64,000 nt of DNA from Dipteronia dyeriana. Taxonomy: Eukaryota; Streptophyta; Magnoliopsida; Sapindales; Sapindaceae. Numbering within the stretch: position 1 is the stretch's first letter; the number at the start of each line of letters is the position of its first letter. Positions 22,453 through 33,141 of this stretch are shown here, one piece after another. The stretch is from NCBI GenBank assembly GCA_032871835.1, contig CM065296.1, forward strand, positions 8,628,001-8,692,000. The letters run 5' to 3'. The notes under the pieces were generated by a model, which saw only the letters and a list, made by a program, of their open reading frames with translations, ran no database searches and was not told the DNA's origin. Made by a program: the position numbers and the translations under genes.

Positions 22453-23600
22453 AACCGTAAATGTTTACGAAAGCTGAATTGAGACCTACGGATGTGGCAG
22501 TGGGGATCCTAGTTTACTGATGGAATAACCATTGTCGGCACGCAAATGAGGTGGTAAATAACTAGCCCCTACACCGACCAATGTATGCCGAAGAAGGCTA
22601 GGATTGTGGCCCGCAAATTTCGCCATGATGAATCAATTGATTCGAATCAGCTGAAAGAGTACCAGCAGTTCAAGAACGACAGAAAGGCAATGTATAACAT
22701 ACTAATTTTTGGTATTATTTTCCTAGATTTCTGGTAACCCATCATCTTAATTTTAATGTGTATTATTCTTGAATGATACAGACGCGATATGGATCTGGAT
22801 ACAGGCTCTGTCAGAGTCTCTTGGTTTGAAGTGTTCGAAACCAACCATGCAGAGTTGGAAGACACGATATGTATTTATACATTGGCGCGTTTAATTATTT
22901 TAGAATGTAATTTAACATTAGATATGGTTCCTTTTGTCAGCATATGGATGCATATTTGTAAATCGTGCGGAAGCGTCAGCGTGCTTATCCTAAGGTCTAC
23001 AATCAGCGTAGAGATCATTGATACACCATTCTATGTAAGTTTTTGTTGTTTATGAGACGTAGATTTTCTTGCATGTATAGTACATTTTGATGTTTATACA
23101 TTGGTTAATTCTTAAACAGTCATATATGCACATCCATTGGACACTTATGTTCGGTGATATCGAGAGACCACTTGATGGGACCTAGCCCATCATGACTCAC
23201 ACTTTGCCCGAGGATGCTCTTGTTTAGGCCCGCGTAGAAAGAACTCCTAGATGCCAGCCATGACACAAGATTAACATAGTGAATGTATTGGAAATGATAT
23301 TGGATATTCGATTTTATATTTCAACGTTTCTTAAATTACTTTACATTTCATTGTAGCTTTTGTGTCGTGCAACGTCAGAGGGTGTCATTGGATTATGGAC
23401 AAGATTGATCTCGTTGACCGGTCGATATTTCTTTACGATCCATTTATGTTCAGTTTGACCATAGGAACAAACAGGTTGCCAGCTTTTAGTGGCTTTTACC
23501 ATTGATGTTTGCACATGTCGGATTTTATACGAACAGAACGAAACAACAAACGTTATGTAAGGCGATTGCCGATGCGATACATATGCCATAATACCTAGAT
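22453..23600 (+). pseudogene. Ulp1-protease-like 3' portion of the MULE gene
   Basis: Continuation of the gene interrupted by copia. A HMDAYL-like segment near 22945 followed by an RKRQRAYPK-like run resembles the linker before Ulp1 domains. At 23360-23500 the frame reads CHWIMDKIDLVDRSIFLYDP, which matches the His and Asp boxes of Ulp1 (SUMO-type) cysteine proteases: catalytic-type His at 23386-23388 and Asp at 23437-23439. I find no QxxxxDCG box, so the Cys end is lost. Short introns appear to separate segments. In KI-type MULEs such genes are element cargo of unknown role. Confidence 0.6.
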
Positions 23601-23754
23601 CTAATGTACATGATTGATATTATTGTAGATTTTGAAAAATATGCCAATATTAATGAACTTAAGAACAGACTATTATTGGATGTACATATGATCTCTTATT
23701 TATAGATTTTAAGAAAATGTCAATATTTTACAACTTTCAAAAGACTATCATAGT

Positions 23755-24062
23755 ATATTCCGAGACCTAAACGTTACTCTCCAAGACTTTTACAATACAC
23801 TCCGAGACCTTTGAAATACTCTCTGAGACTTCTGTAAACGTTCCACACCGAGACTTTTATAATACACTCTGAGACCTTTGAAATACTCTCTGAGCCTTTA
23901 GTAAACGTTACTCTTCGAGACTTTTACAATACTCTCCGAGACCTTTTGAAATACTCTCATAAACTTCAGTAAACATTACTCTTCGAGACTTTTACAACTC
24001 TCCGAGACCTTTTGAAATAGTCTTCGAGACTTTAATAAACGTTACTCTCTGAGACTTGGATG
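23755..24062 (-). repeat. Internal array of TCCGAGAC motif
   Basis: Repeated ACTCTCCGAGAC(C/T)TTT and GTAAACGTTACTCTCCGAGA-type units, about a dozen in all, nearly all in the same orientation. It lies between the Ulp1-like and transposase genes, whose 3' ends converge here. Confidence 0.8.
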
Positions 24063-24329
24063 TACATATATTTTTGAACTCAAATGTGTGCATCCAAAAC
24101 GTTACAATATATTTTGGATGTACATATTTGTAATATTTTTTTAGATGTACATACTGTATTTAATTGATTGTCATTAAATTTTTGAACTCAATGAAAGGCA
24201 ATAGAGACATATAAACAAAAGTCTCCGACATGTTATTCCAAATAATTTATCAATTACCAAGTACATGTAAATAAAGTTTGTTACAACATTTTTAAAAGTA
24301 CGGATACAAATAAGATAAACGTCTTCATT

Positions 24330-26410
24330 CATTCGGGATTACCGGATCCTTGGATTGTTGTCTCATTGGTCGGGCATGTTTGTTTGTTGTGCCCGACTTG
24401 GTGGTACATGTTACACTTGCGATGATATTGGTCAGGGATAGGTTGGTTACTGCTGCTTGGAACTGCCGAAGGGTTAATACACTGCCTACTATTGTGTCCA
24501 GATTCTCCACATATTCTATACTTCTAAGTGGATGTCCTCTCTGACACGGAGGGAAATCGATTCTCTTGCAAGCGACCCGGATTAGCTTGTTGTTTTTCCT
24601 TTTTTTGATTTTGGAGGTAACACAACACGCTGTCTTATGTCTTCAGGCACTAGCCAAGTATTAGGATGCCCTATCTGCATGGTAAGCACTGAATATGCGT
24701 CCACAAGTGTTTCACTCTTATAGTCGTCTACACATAGGGAAGTGTAATCCAAGTTTCGCTCCCTGAAATAATGAAAAAAAAAACATGTTAAATCAGTAAT
24801 AAAATATCTAAAACTTCAAAATGTTTTACATAATCCAACTTACCTAGCCACTGCAAGTGCATGAGAACGTGGCAGGTAATCCATTTGGAATTTGTTACAT
24901 GTGCAAGTCTTTTGCAACAAGTTAATTGTCCACTGATCTCCTTTCAATTTAACCAATAATATGTTCCAATCAACATGAGTTATGGTCATGTAACTACATT
25001 TCTTAATACATTTCGAGATTTTCAATTGTGTTGCTTCAGTTAGTTGGTGACGCATGGACTGTGTAGGTAGATGATGGTTGTAATACTAACATTGCAACAT
25101 ATCCCTTATGAACTCAACCAAAGTCAACATTGGCAGTTTCCGTACAAATCTCAAGCATGAATTAAGACACTCAGCGGTATTGGTTGTTATCAACCTATAC
25201 CTTTGTTTGGGACAATAGACACAAGACCACTTTTCTGGCCCGACATGGACAACATAATCAAACGCATTCTAGTGCAGGTTACGTAACTCCTGCATGTGTC
25301 TGTTATATTTAAATTCTTGATATGATTTCGATGCTACAAACATTATATGTGCTACATCCTTTCTTTGGAAACGTTTCCCTATATTTTCAAGAAAGTGTCA
25401 AGCACATAAAGTATGAGTTGCATGGGTTGCATATGGAAATATGCTAGTTATTCCGGCTTTTATACTTGCATGTCGATCAAAAATGAAAACCAAATTTTCA
25501 ATATGACCGAGGGCACCCTTCAAGCAATTGAAAACCATTCCCAGAAGTGTTGTTTTCTAAATTCCCGTAACCAAAAGCTAATGGATATGCTTGTTCATTG
25601 CCATCTTGTGTTGTTGCCATAAACATTGTTCTCGCGCATCTCCATTTTAGAAAGATACCATCAACAACAATCACATGATGCATACACCGCTAGAAAACTC
25701 TAATTGAATCCCTTAACGCCATGAAGAAATAAAAATACTTATTGTCCTCCGTGCATTGTAATTCTATAATTGTGCCAAGATTTTGTTGTTCCAGAACATA
25801 GCCAAAAGATGACAGTAGTTGGAACATTTCTTCATGTGATCCATAGGTCAATGCCAATGCATAATTCAAGGCTTGATGAGCCTTACTGTATAACTTGGAT
25901 GCCATACATTGTTTTCATATCTATAATTATGTCTTTAGGTCGCATTAGACGACCATCATGTTGTCAGAGTCTAAGGGTTATTAGTTCACCAATTATGACC
26001 GCACTAGCTTGTCGGTGTCGCCGATGGACCTCTTCCAATGGACAACTGTGTTCATCTACAAAACTTCTTACTTGAAAGTGTGTGTCTTCATCTCTCCTCA
26101 CTGCTCTTAATTTCCACGTACAATATAGAACGACTTGTTAGACCTTTTCACCTTCAATTCAAAGTTCTCCCTCATCGCATAAAGATCTACTAACCTTTTT
26201 AAGTTGTTTTTTTTTTGGAAAAAATTGACCCTTGTAAATCATGGTCTTAGGTTCACATGAACTCATGGTGTTGTTCACTTGACCAAATGAATACGCTTTA
26301 GATCCAATAACCCAAGTTGACGAATTATCAAAAGTTGGGAGATTAGGATTTTTTAGGACATTAGATGTCCCTGACCTATCCAACTTACTACCACAGGGAC
26401 AGTCACCATG
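24330..26410 (-). pseudogene. MuDR/MURA-type MULE transposase, degenerate
   Basis: Read from 26410 down. The MuDR N-terminal domain is at about 26260-25990 (GQFF...KVKRSNKSFYIVR, then SFVDEHSC and HRRHRQAS). The MULE DDE core is at about 25690-25400, with VVDGIFLK (Asp codon 25660-25662), TTQDGNEQAYPLAFG and FDRHASI (Asp codon 25476-25478). A SWIM-like segment CTCNKFQ...PRSHAL lies at 25055-24840, with the third zinc Cys replaced by Arg. CCHC-type knuckles lie at about 24520-24340 (CGESGHNSRQC; the second has Tyr for one Cys). Several stops and a T/A-run frameshift near 26210 disable it. The enzyme would cut and join element ends. Confidence 0.87.
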
Positions 26411-26639
26411 ATGATGTCTTCCTTGTGTTTGACGTTGTATAGGTTCTTCAACAATGTTTTTACGGTCACCTACATGATCAACTTTAAGTTTTTATTCATT
26501 TTCCTGTACAAAAAATAATAATAATAACACAATAAAATTGGGGATTATACAATAAAATGAATAAAAACTTAAAGTTGGTAGCATGCAGTAAGCCTCAAAA
26601 AATAGTTAATAAGTCTCAAACATATTAATGAAATAGGTC

Positions 26640-26855
26640 TCGCAACATAAAACTAAAGTCTCGGACACCACCAAAATCTCGAAGGATGAGACAAAAGTCT
26701 CGGAGGATCAATCAAAAGTCTCGGAAGATCAAACTTTCCCAGACTTCTAAAAACAATGTCCGAAACTTTTGAAAATAATGTCCGAGACATTTTTGCTATA
26801 TGTCCGAGACTTTTGTAACACTATCCGAGATCTTTGAAAAAAATTGTTATCTCAG
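26640..26855. repeat. Right subterminal array of GTCTCGGA motif, part 1
   Basis: Forward AAAGTCTCGGA-type units (26640-26730) followed by inverted TCCGAGAC units (26735-26850), the same forward-then-inverted layout as at the left end. Confidence 0.75.
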
Positions 26856-26864
26856 GCTTCTTTG

Positions 26865-27115
26865 GTTTGGTTGCCTCTCATTGTGTCAACTTTGTTAAAC
26901 ACTCTCTAAGTTGTTATACATTTACAAAGTTGTCATCTCAAACCTTTGAGTGAATTTTGTTTTACATTCACAAACCAATAATATGAGTGATCTTAGAGAA
27001 TTGTTATACATTCATTAAGTTCACTCATCTTATCGGTTAGTGAATAACAAAATTCACACAATGAGCGGCACGATGGAAATAGATATAGGCAACCAAAGAA
27101 GAATAAAGTCTCGGA
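26865..27115. repeat. ~250-bp imperfect foldback between the two halves of the right array
   Basis: The left arm (GGTTTGGTTGCCTCTCATTG, then GAGTGAATTTTGTTTTACAT, then CAATAATATGAGTGA) and the right arm pair when the right arm is reverse-complemented (CTTTGGTTGCCTATAT, CATTGTGTGAATTTTGTTAT, ATAAGATGAGTGAAC). It may be a small foldback insertion or a normal part of the MULE end. Confidence 0.65.
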
Positions 27116-27312
27116 AAATTTTAGTTGATTCAAAAGTCTCGGACCATATTAAACCAAAGTCTCAGAGCTGTTTGAAAAGTCTCGGACATATAATTGAAAA
27201 GTCTAGGAACATTTAAATGAAAAGTCTCGAAATATGGTTAATATGTCTCGAAATATGGTTAATATGTCTCGAACACTACATTAGAAAGTCTCGGACTTAT
27301 ATCCGAGACTTC
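27115..27312. repeat. Right subterminal array of GTCTCGGA motif, part 2
   Basis: About eight AAGTCTCGGA/AAGTCTCGAA units spaced by 20-25 bp, ending in a single inverted TCCGAGAC at about 27302. Confidence 0.75.
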
Positions 27313-27452
27313 TGAAATTTGAAGTTTCACAGACTGTGCAGTTAAACCTAAGTACCTCAAACAACTTTACAAATGGAAGATTCAAACCAAAGAAAAACAC
27401 AAGAAATGAGATTACTTTAGCGTGATTTGTAGACAAATGAAAAGGAGAAAAA

Positions 27453-27542
27453 GACCACGAGTTGAAGAAGGAGATGAACAATGACCAAGAGTTAGAGAAG
27501 GAGATGATCAGCGACCACGAGTTGGAGAAGAAGATAAACTTT
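27453..27542 (+). repeat. 30-bp tandem repeat, three copies
   Basis: GACCACGAGTTGAAGAAGGA and variants start at 27453, 27483 and 27513, exactly 30 bp apart. They lie in the probable 5' leader side of the minus-strand transposase. Confidence 0.9.
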
Positions 27543-27644
27543 GATCTCAGTTTATAGAGAATTTAAAGTTAGAGAGAGAAGTAGATTTCAAACAACATAA
27601 AAGTTGAAGAAAGTTAAAGTTAGAGATATAATAAAAATACTAAA

Positions 27645-27758
27645 AATAAAGGTATTTTTGAAAGTCATTTACTTTTATGTCTTTTAAACATAAGTTATTA
27701 AAACAAAGACAGCGTTGAAAAGTCAACTTAAAAAAGTGTCAAACCCCCATATTTCCTC
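27645..27758 (-). repeat. MULE right terminal inverted repeat
   Basis: Inverted partner of 9592-9705. A T-rich outer segment and a TGTCTTTTAAACATAAGTTA core are visible on the plus strand. Confidence 0.75.
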
Positions 27759-27768
27759 AAGATAAAGA
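27759..27768 (+). repeat. Target-site duplication, right copy, of the 18-kb MULE
   Basis: AAGATAAAGA, identical to 9582-9591. Sequence beyond it no longer resembles the element. Confidence 0.75.
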
Positions 27769-28287
27769 TGACGTGAGTGTGTAATACTCTTGAAATTCTA
27801 ATATTATGAATTTGTGAGAGTCTAAATAAAAATAATATGTTTTTAAACATATATTTCATTGATGTGAGTGTGATGACCGATGAGTTTATCAAATTTAGTA
27901 ATTACATTTTTTTTTCATCTTCGTTGTCTTTCTTAACCAAACATGTCACAAGCATATCAACATGAAACATATAACAAATTTTAAGCATAACATATAACAG
28001 ATTCAATCATTTCAAATAGCATATTTTGCAACTTACACACTTAAACGTGAAATAATTGGCCGAAATTCATCAATAGCCTTTTTCATTATAATAAATTTTA
28101 GATTTAGCAAAATTCAACAAAATTTATATTTGGTTGTCAAAAAATGTTTATGGGTAAAAATGTTTATGGGTAAAAATGCCCTTAACCACTTAAACCCCTT
28201 AAGCACTTTATGCTTTTGCCTACTGTATGCAAAAACTTGAAATCAGTTTTTATTTTTAATTTTTTTTAAAATCTTTTTTTATTTTGG

Positions 28288-28345
28288 ATAATTTGAATCC
28301 AGGATATTGCAATACTAAATAAATGCTCTTACCATCGAGCCATAT
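28288..28345 (-). repeat. tRNA-like fragment, possible SINE relic
   Basis: On the minus strand TGGCTCGATGGTAAGAGC looks like a D-arm with A box (GCTC/GAGC can pair), and GGATTCAAAT about 35 bases later resembles a B box. The acceptor stem is not intact and T-rich DNA follows. A working tRNA is unlikely. Confidence 0.3.
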
Positions 28346-28370
28346 TGTGCAATGGTTTATATTTATATTA

Positions 28371-28450
28371 ATACTACTTTATCTAAATTTACTGTTCAAA
28401 TGGTGTGACATTACTATAAATCTATAATTTATTCATTTAAATTATATTAG
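28371..28450 (+). repeat. Half copy of a MITE family also at 37078-37226 and 44413-44914
   Basis: AATACTACTTTATCTAAATT, TCAAATGGTGTGACA and CTATAA...TTCATTTAAAT occur in the same order as in the other two copies. The second arm is missing. Confidence 0.6.
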
Positions 28451-28975
28451 GAATTGGAATGGTAATGAGAATGAAAATTAGAATGGAAAGGAATGGAAAA
28501 CTGATTTCTTTGTTTGGTTGAAACTTTAGAATCAATATCTGAATCAGTAATATTTTGTTTGGTTAACAACTGAATGGAATGGAATCAACTGTATTTTGAC
28601 CAAAATACCCCTAATTACAAAACATTTATAATAATATTATTTATTATAGATAATAATAATAATATTATATTTACATATATATAATTATAATATATATTTA
28701 TATATTTATATAATATGTAATAATATAAGATATGCAACAATAATATATATATAATAATATATTATGATATATATATTTGTTATTTTTAGAAATGAGGGTA
28801 TTTTTGGAATAGAGTTGGAGATAAAGGGTTATTTTTGGAAGAGAAAATGTGTTAATGGAATGGAATGAGCATTCCATTGGTTTTTGGATGGAACGTCCAT
28901 TTCATTGGCATTTAATACACCAAACAACTGGAATAGATTTCTTTCCGTTTCACCTAACCAAACATCACCTTAAAT
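28440..28975. mobile_element. Degenerate non-autonomous DNA element (candidate)
   Basis: Both ends are rich in (G)GGAATGG/CCATTCC and TTTGGTT/AACCAAAC in opposite orientation, and an AT-rich middle includes ATATAT runs. I could not define matching tips or a target duplication. Confidence 0.35.
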
Positions 28976-30345
28976 ATTCTGTTGATATTATCATTGTACC
29001 AATCAACTGAAAAATATCAATTCTTTTTACTTTCTTTTTTTTGATAAAGGGATAAAGGATCTTATCATGATAAAATATGACCTGAAATGGGATTTTGCTT
29101 GGTTCAAATTTTTGACCGACTCTCTTGATGGTTTCTGTTTCTATTATAATGAAGTCCACCAATTTGGGGATGATTTGATAATCGATATTTCGATACCACT
29201 AAATAGGGGGATAAAATTCTACGTAGGGACGTTCGATGGACAAATAATAACGATCCAATTTATCGCTTTTCAAATTTGATTTCAATAATAATAATAAACA
29301 ACTTGAAGTTTTGATGTGAGACCTGTCAACTTTAGTAAATCTAAAATATTATAATCTGTAAATATTTTTTTCTGAGTTAATCAATTAATTGTGATAATAT
29401 GCCCTGATATCTATAGTTCTATACACTATATAAAAAAAGGATAGTTGAGCCTTATTTTATTGTGATTTTTTTTAATTTATGAAAAGACCTTTATACCCCT
29501 ACTCTTCTCAATATTTTCTACTATCAATAATTGATATAATTATATAAAATCTATAAAAGATGGAGGGATAGTTGGTATTTCAATTTTTAGTTTATTTACA
29601 ATTATTAGTACAGTACAATTACACTTATATCCTTAAAGGATTCTAAAATTATATGAAATATTTATTAAACAACGTATAAATGTCTTTTTAATTGTATAAC
29701 TGGGGACCATGAAATTTTTTTACCTGTAATTAACCATCTGTTTTTTTTTTGGGGACTATGACTTCTATCTCTCGGCCTAAATAAAAAATGTCTCACTCTG
29801 GTATGGTTTCTCTCTCATCGACTCTTCATTTCTCTCCCATTTATTTCTTTCCTCTTCCCATTTCAACCGGAGTCTTCGCATCTGTCATACTCGATACTTC
29901 TAGAACGAAGAGGTAAGGCTACCACCGTGTTTCTTCGTCTCTTTCTCAGTTTGGTTCACTACTTATTCCCTAATTCTGTTCTCTGTGTAGAATTTTAGTT
30001 TATATATTTTACTGAGATATGGTCCTTTGCTTGTCTGCCCAGGTGTTCAACAGGTACAAAATTTCTCTTCTTTTTTTATTGGAATTGATTGCTTTTTTAT
30101 AATAAATTAGTGTGCTTTCAATTGATTTGTTGATTTTATTTCAGCTTTATTTTTTGTCTTTCGATTCTTGCTCTGCTTGTTAATGGGCCTGTCTTTTTTT
30201 GGACATGAAAATAATAGATTTTCATGAATTTTGTTTGTTTTTCTTATGGGGTTTTGTGTTTTTGATTGTGTATACTTTATAATTATATAGTTTTTGTGCG
30301 TGGTTTGGTATAGAAGGGCAGTAAATCCTAATTCTTGCTCTGCTT

Positions 30346-31088
30346 GTAACTGTCGATGTTAAGCAACCTCGCGTTGAGAATGGCTTTGATTCCGCAGATA
30401 AAGGCCTTAGCTCCCCTCTCTCTGGTATATTTCTCTATATATACGCAACAGCTACTTACTCCCTCTGGTATATTTCTCTGTTTTGTTTTATTAACTGTCT
30501 CTGCTTTTACCTTTTAGATCTTACTTGTATGTGGAGTGTACTTTTAGGGTATCTGTTTGTTTAGTTGAGTACGTATATAATATGTTTAATGTCTTTGTTT
30601 CTGGGTTTTATAGGGTTTTTGTTTAGGGTGTCCCTTTCCTCACTGTACATGTTTTACTTGCTGATATTCTCAGTTGTTTTGTTCCGTATTATTTGAATTT
30701 AGATGCAAAATTATTGAGTACTATATGATTTATTGCAGATGTGAAATCGAGCCCATTCCCTTAAGCAATTCCTGTTTCATATGGCGGCGGCGGCGGCGGT
30801 GGCTACGAGGGTATTGGTACAAGTATGAAGATTAAAATTTTGAATATAAGGGTTGGTGTCATCATTGGCAAAGGTGGAGAGACTATTAAATATCTGCAAA
30901 TTCAATCTGGAGCAAAGATTCAGGCTGACCCCAATTCTCCATGTGGAGTGGTTGAGCTCATGGGTACTTCTGAACAAATTTCTAAGGCAGAGCAGCTTAT
31001 CAATGATGTTCTTGCTGAGGTACATATAGATGGGACGAGTGAACAGATTGAAAGTGCAAAACAGTCGATTAATGAAGTCATCAGTGAG
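30346..31088 (+). pseudogene. KH-domain RNA-binding protein (FUBP/KSRP-like) gene fragment
   Basis: An upstream exon (about 30346-30424, ending TCTCTG before GTATAT) continues at 30739 after TTTATTGCAG in a compatible frame. The second exon encodes a glycine run (Y plus seven G), then a KH domain with the GxxG-type signature VGVIIGKGGETIKYLQIQSG and the VELMGTSEQISKAEQLINDV end. It runs straight into the tail of a second KH domain (DGTSEQIESAKQSINEV), so the body of KH2 has been deleted. A TAA at 30762-30764 interrupts the frame before the Gly run. GTATGT follows at 31089. Introns are kept, so this is a genomic duplicate and not a retrocopy. A possible 5' UTR exon ends at AACGAAGAG/GTAAGG near 29911. 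Confidence 0.75.
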
Positions 31089-31682
31089 GTATGTATTGTG
31101 GTTATGTCTGCTTATAGAATTTGGCTCTTTTACTTTCTTGCATACATTGTTCTCTACATTATGTTAAATTAAGCCAATGAAAGTCTTGTCAAATTAAATA
31201 TGAGTTCTAAATGTGTTTTTAAACTCACTTTGTCATGATGGACCTTAATATGGCTTGACCTTTATTAACTCGTGTCTTCATCTGATATGTGTTGTGTGGT
31301 ACGATTGAATCTTTTAATTTTATTCTCAATTGATATGATTCTACTTTGTTGATTTATAAGAACAGGAATTGGTGTTTTTTTTCTTAAATGTGCCTTTTTT
31401 GTTTAATATTGTTGCTTTGTGGTGCTTGTTAATCCAATTGGTATATGAGAGAGGTTGGGCTTCATATGTAGATAGTGCATTTGTATTACGTGCCAATGCA
31501 GGGTACAACGGTTCATACTTCGATAAAGTGTAGGAAGTAATTTTTTCTTGATTATTCATTATGCTTGTAGCAAAGAAGTTGTTACATGTTGCTATGCATT
31601 TGATTTATATCTTCACCGTCTTCTTCATATCCTGATAAATGTTTTGCAACTTTTTTTTCCAATGTACTCTGCATTGTTGTTA

Positions 31683-32664
31683 GGGTAAATATCATTTTAG
31701 TCCCTATAGTTTATCATATTATCCATTTTGGTCCTTGTTGTTTCAGTATTAGCCTGTTTGGTCCTTCTGTTATGTTTTTTGTTAAAATTAGACCACCTGA
31801 CATAGTCAGATGGTCAAATGACTGTTATGCCCCTTAAATGTCTGAGGGGCTTGCAACGACAATTTTACCCCCCTTTAACCGTATGATGTTAATCACCACC
31901 ACCACCAACACACATTAATCACCACCAACACACATTAGTTCATCACCACCACCAAACACACACCCAATGGTCCCAATCTGATGGAGATCCAATTAATTCG
32001 AACAGACCTAACACCAGACTAACAAAAACAAATCCCCCACCACCACCACCGTACCACCATTTTCAACCCAAAACCACCATCAAGACAAATATCCGCTCCA
32101 CCAAGGCCATATCTCCATCAAACAAAAATCAAACCAAACTCGTATTCAATCAAATCAAAACCTAGAACCCAGATTCAACATCACCCCCATCAGATCCAAA
32201 AAAATAAAATCCAACACCAATGAAACCCAGGCCATCACCACCATAACACCGCCGCCTCACACCATAACATCGCCGTCGCACTACCCAATCCTAGAAATTG
32301 CCATTCAATCACCCAAAATCAACACCAACTCAACAACCAAAATAAAAATCAAACCAAAACCCTAATCAAAATCAAACCACCATCATCATAGCCGTCACCA
32401 CCACCAAACCCAAAAATAAATCAAAACACCCAAATCAAGAGATCGGATCTAATTATTGCAGAGAAGTTAAACCACCATTGGAGAAAATCATGAACAACCA
32501 GAAGAAGGTCGTGATGACAACGGTGAACGACGCGGGAACCTCGGAGAAGCAGATTCGACGACCGATTGAGGATAAAACTGAGACCAACTGATGGAATCTG
32601 GGTTTTTTTATGGGATATGGGTTTTTATTTTGGTGAGTTGTGGTGGGTTGAAGAAGATGAAGGA

Positions 32665-32698
<34 letters not shown>

Positions 32699-33141
32699 AT
32701 GAGAGATAGAGAGAAAGAAAGAATAGAGATTAGGGTGGGAGGGAGAGAGAGAAAGAATGGTGATAGTGATTGGGATGGGTTTTGACTAGTGATGAAGATG
32801 ATATTGGTGGTGATGAAGATGTTGATGGTAATATGGTCGATGATGATGATGATTTGAGGAATTGAGGGTTAGGGTTTACTTTTAATTTTTAACAACTATA
32901 TTTTTAATTTATTTTTATTTTTATTTTTCAATTATTAATATATCAAGTTACTATTTTGACCTGTTAAAAAAATCTTCTAGAAACATGCAAGGCATTTTTA
33001 TCAATTTACCCTCACACCATTAACGGAATTTTAAAAAATCCTAACGGAATTGGACGGTAAGGACCAAAATAGAGATTATTGAAAACGACGAGGATCAAAA
33101 TAGATAATATGATAAACTAGGGACTAAAATGATATTTACCC
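31683..33141. mobile_element. 1.46-kb MULE-like element with gene-like (UTR-like) cargo
   Basis: The left end GGGTAAATATCATTTTAGTC equals the reverse complement of the right end, and pairing continues for more than 50 bp (TTTATCATATTATC, TTTTGGTCC/TTTTGATCC). Flanks are TTGTTGTTA (31674-31682) and TTGTTCTTA (33142-33150), a 9-bp duplication with one mismatch. The interior (31870-32880) is CCACCAC-rich and looks on the minus strand like plant gene leader/first exon sequence, as in Pack-MULEs. No transposase. Confidence 0.85.
32660..32700 (+). repeat. (GA)n microsatellite
   Basis: GAGAGA run of about 30 bases followed by less regular GA-rich sequence, inside the MULE-like element. Confidence 0.9.

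Larger units (their letters stand above)
9592..27758. mobile_element. 18.2-kb Mutator-like element (MULE) of the Ulp1-carrying (KI/CUMULE) type, with nested insertions
   Basis: The two ends are inverted repeats: the left ATGACACTTTTTGG and GTTTTAATAAATTATG region pairs with the reverse complement of 27640-27758 over about 110 bp with mismatches. The same 10 bases, AAGATAAAGA, flank it at 9582-9591 and 27759-27768, fitting the 9-10-bp MULE target duplication. Inside are a DUF1985/Ulp1-like gene on the plus strand and a MuDR-type transposase on the minus strand, the pairing described for KI (Kaonashi) and CUMULE elements. Both genes are broken. A copia element and a ~2-kb unclassified insert inflate it; without them it is about 7 kb. 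The boundary is inferred from repeat pairing by eye. Confidence 0.85.
27769..29759. other. AT-rich spacer with MITE fragments
   Basis: No gene supported. It holds the tRNA-like fragment and half MITE listed below, a stretch at about 28440-28975 rich in GGAATGG and CCAAAC that looks like a degenerate DNA element, and a short open frame at 29067-29279 that I do not recognise. Confidence 0.5.

Noticed and set aside
28288..28345. Functional tRNA gene
   Set aside because: The acceptor stem does not pair and the T-arm has mismatches; only A-box and B-box resemblance remains.
29067..29279. 70-codon frame starting at ATG as a real small gene
   Set aside because: No recognisable domain or supporting splice or promoter context, and an overlapping antisense frame of similar length suggests chance.
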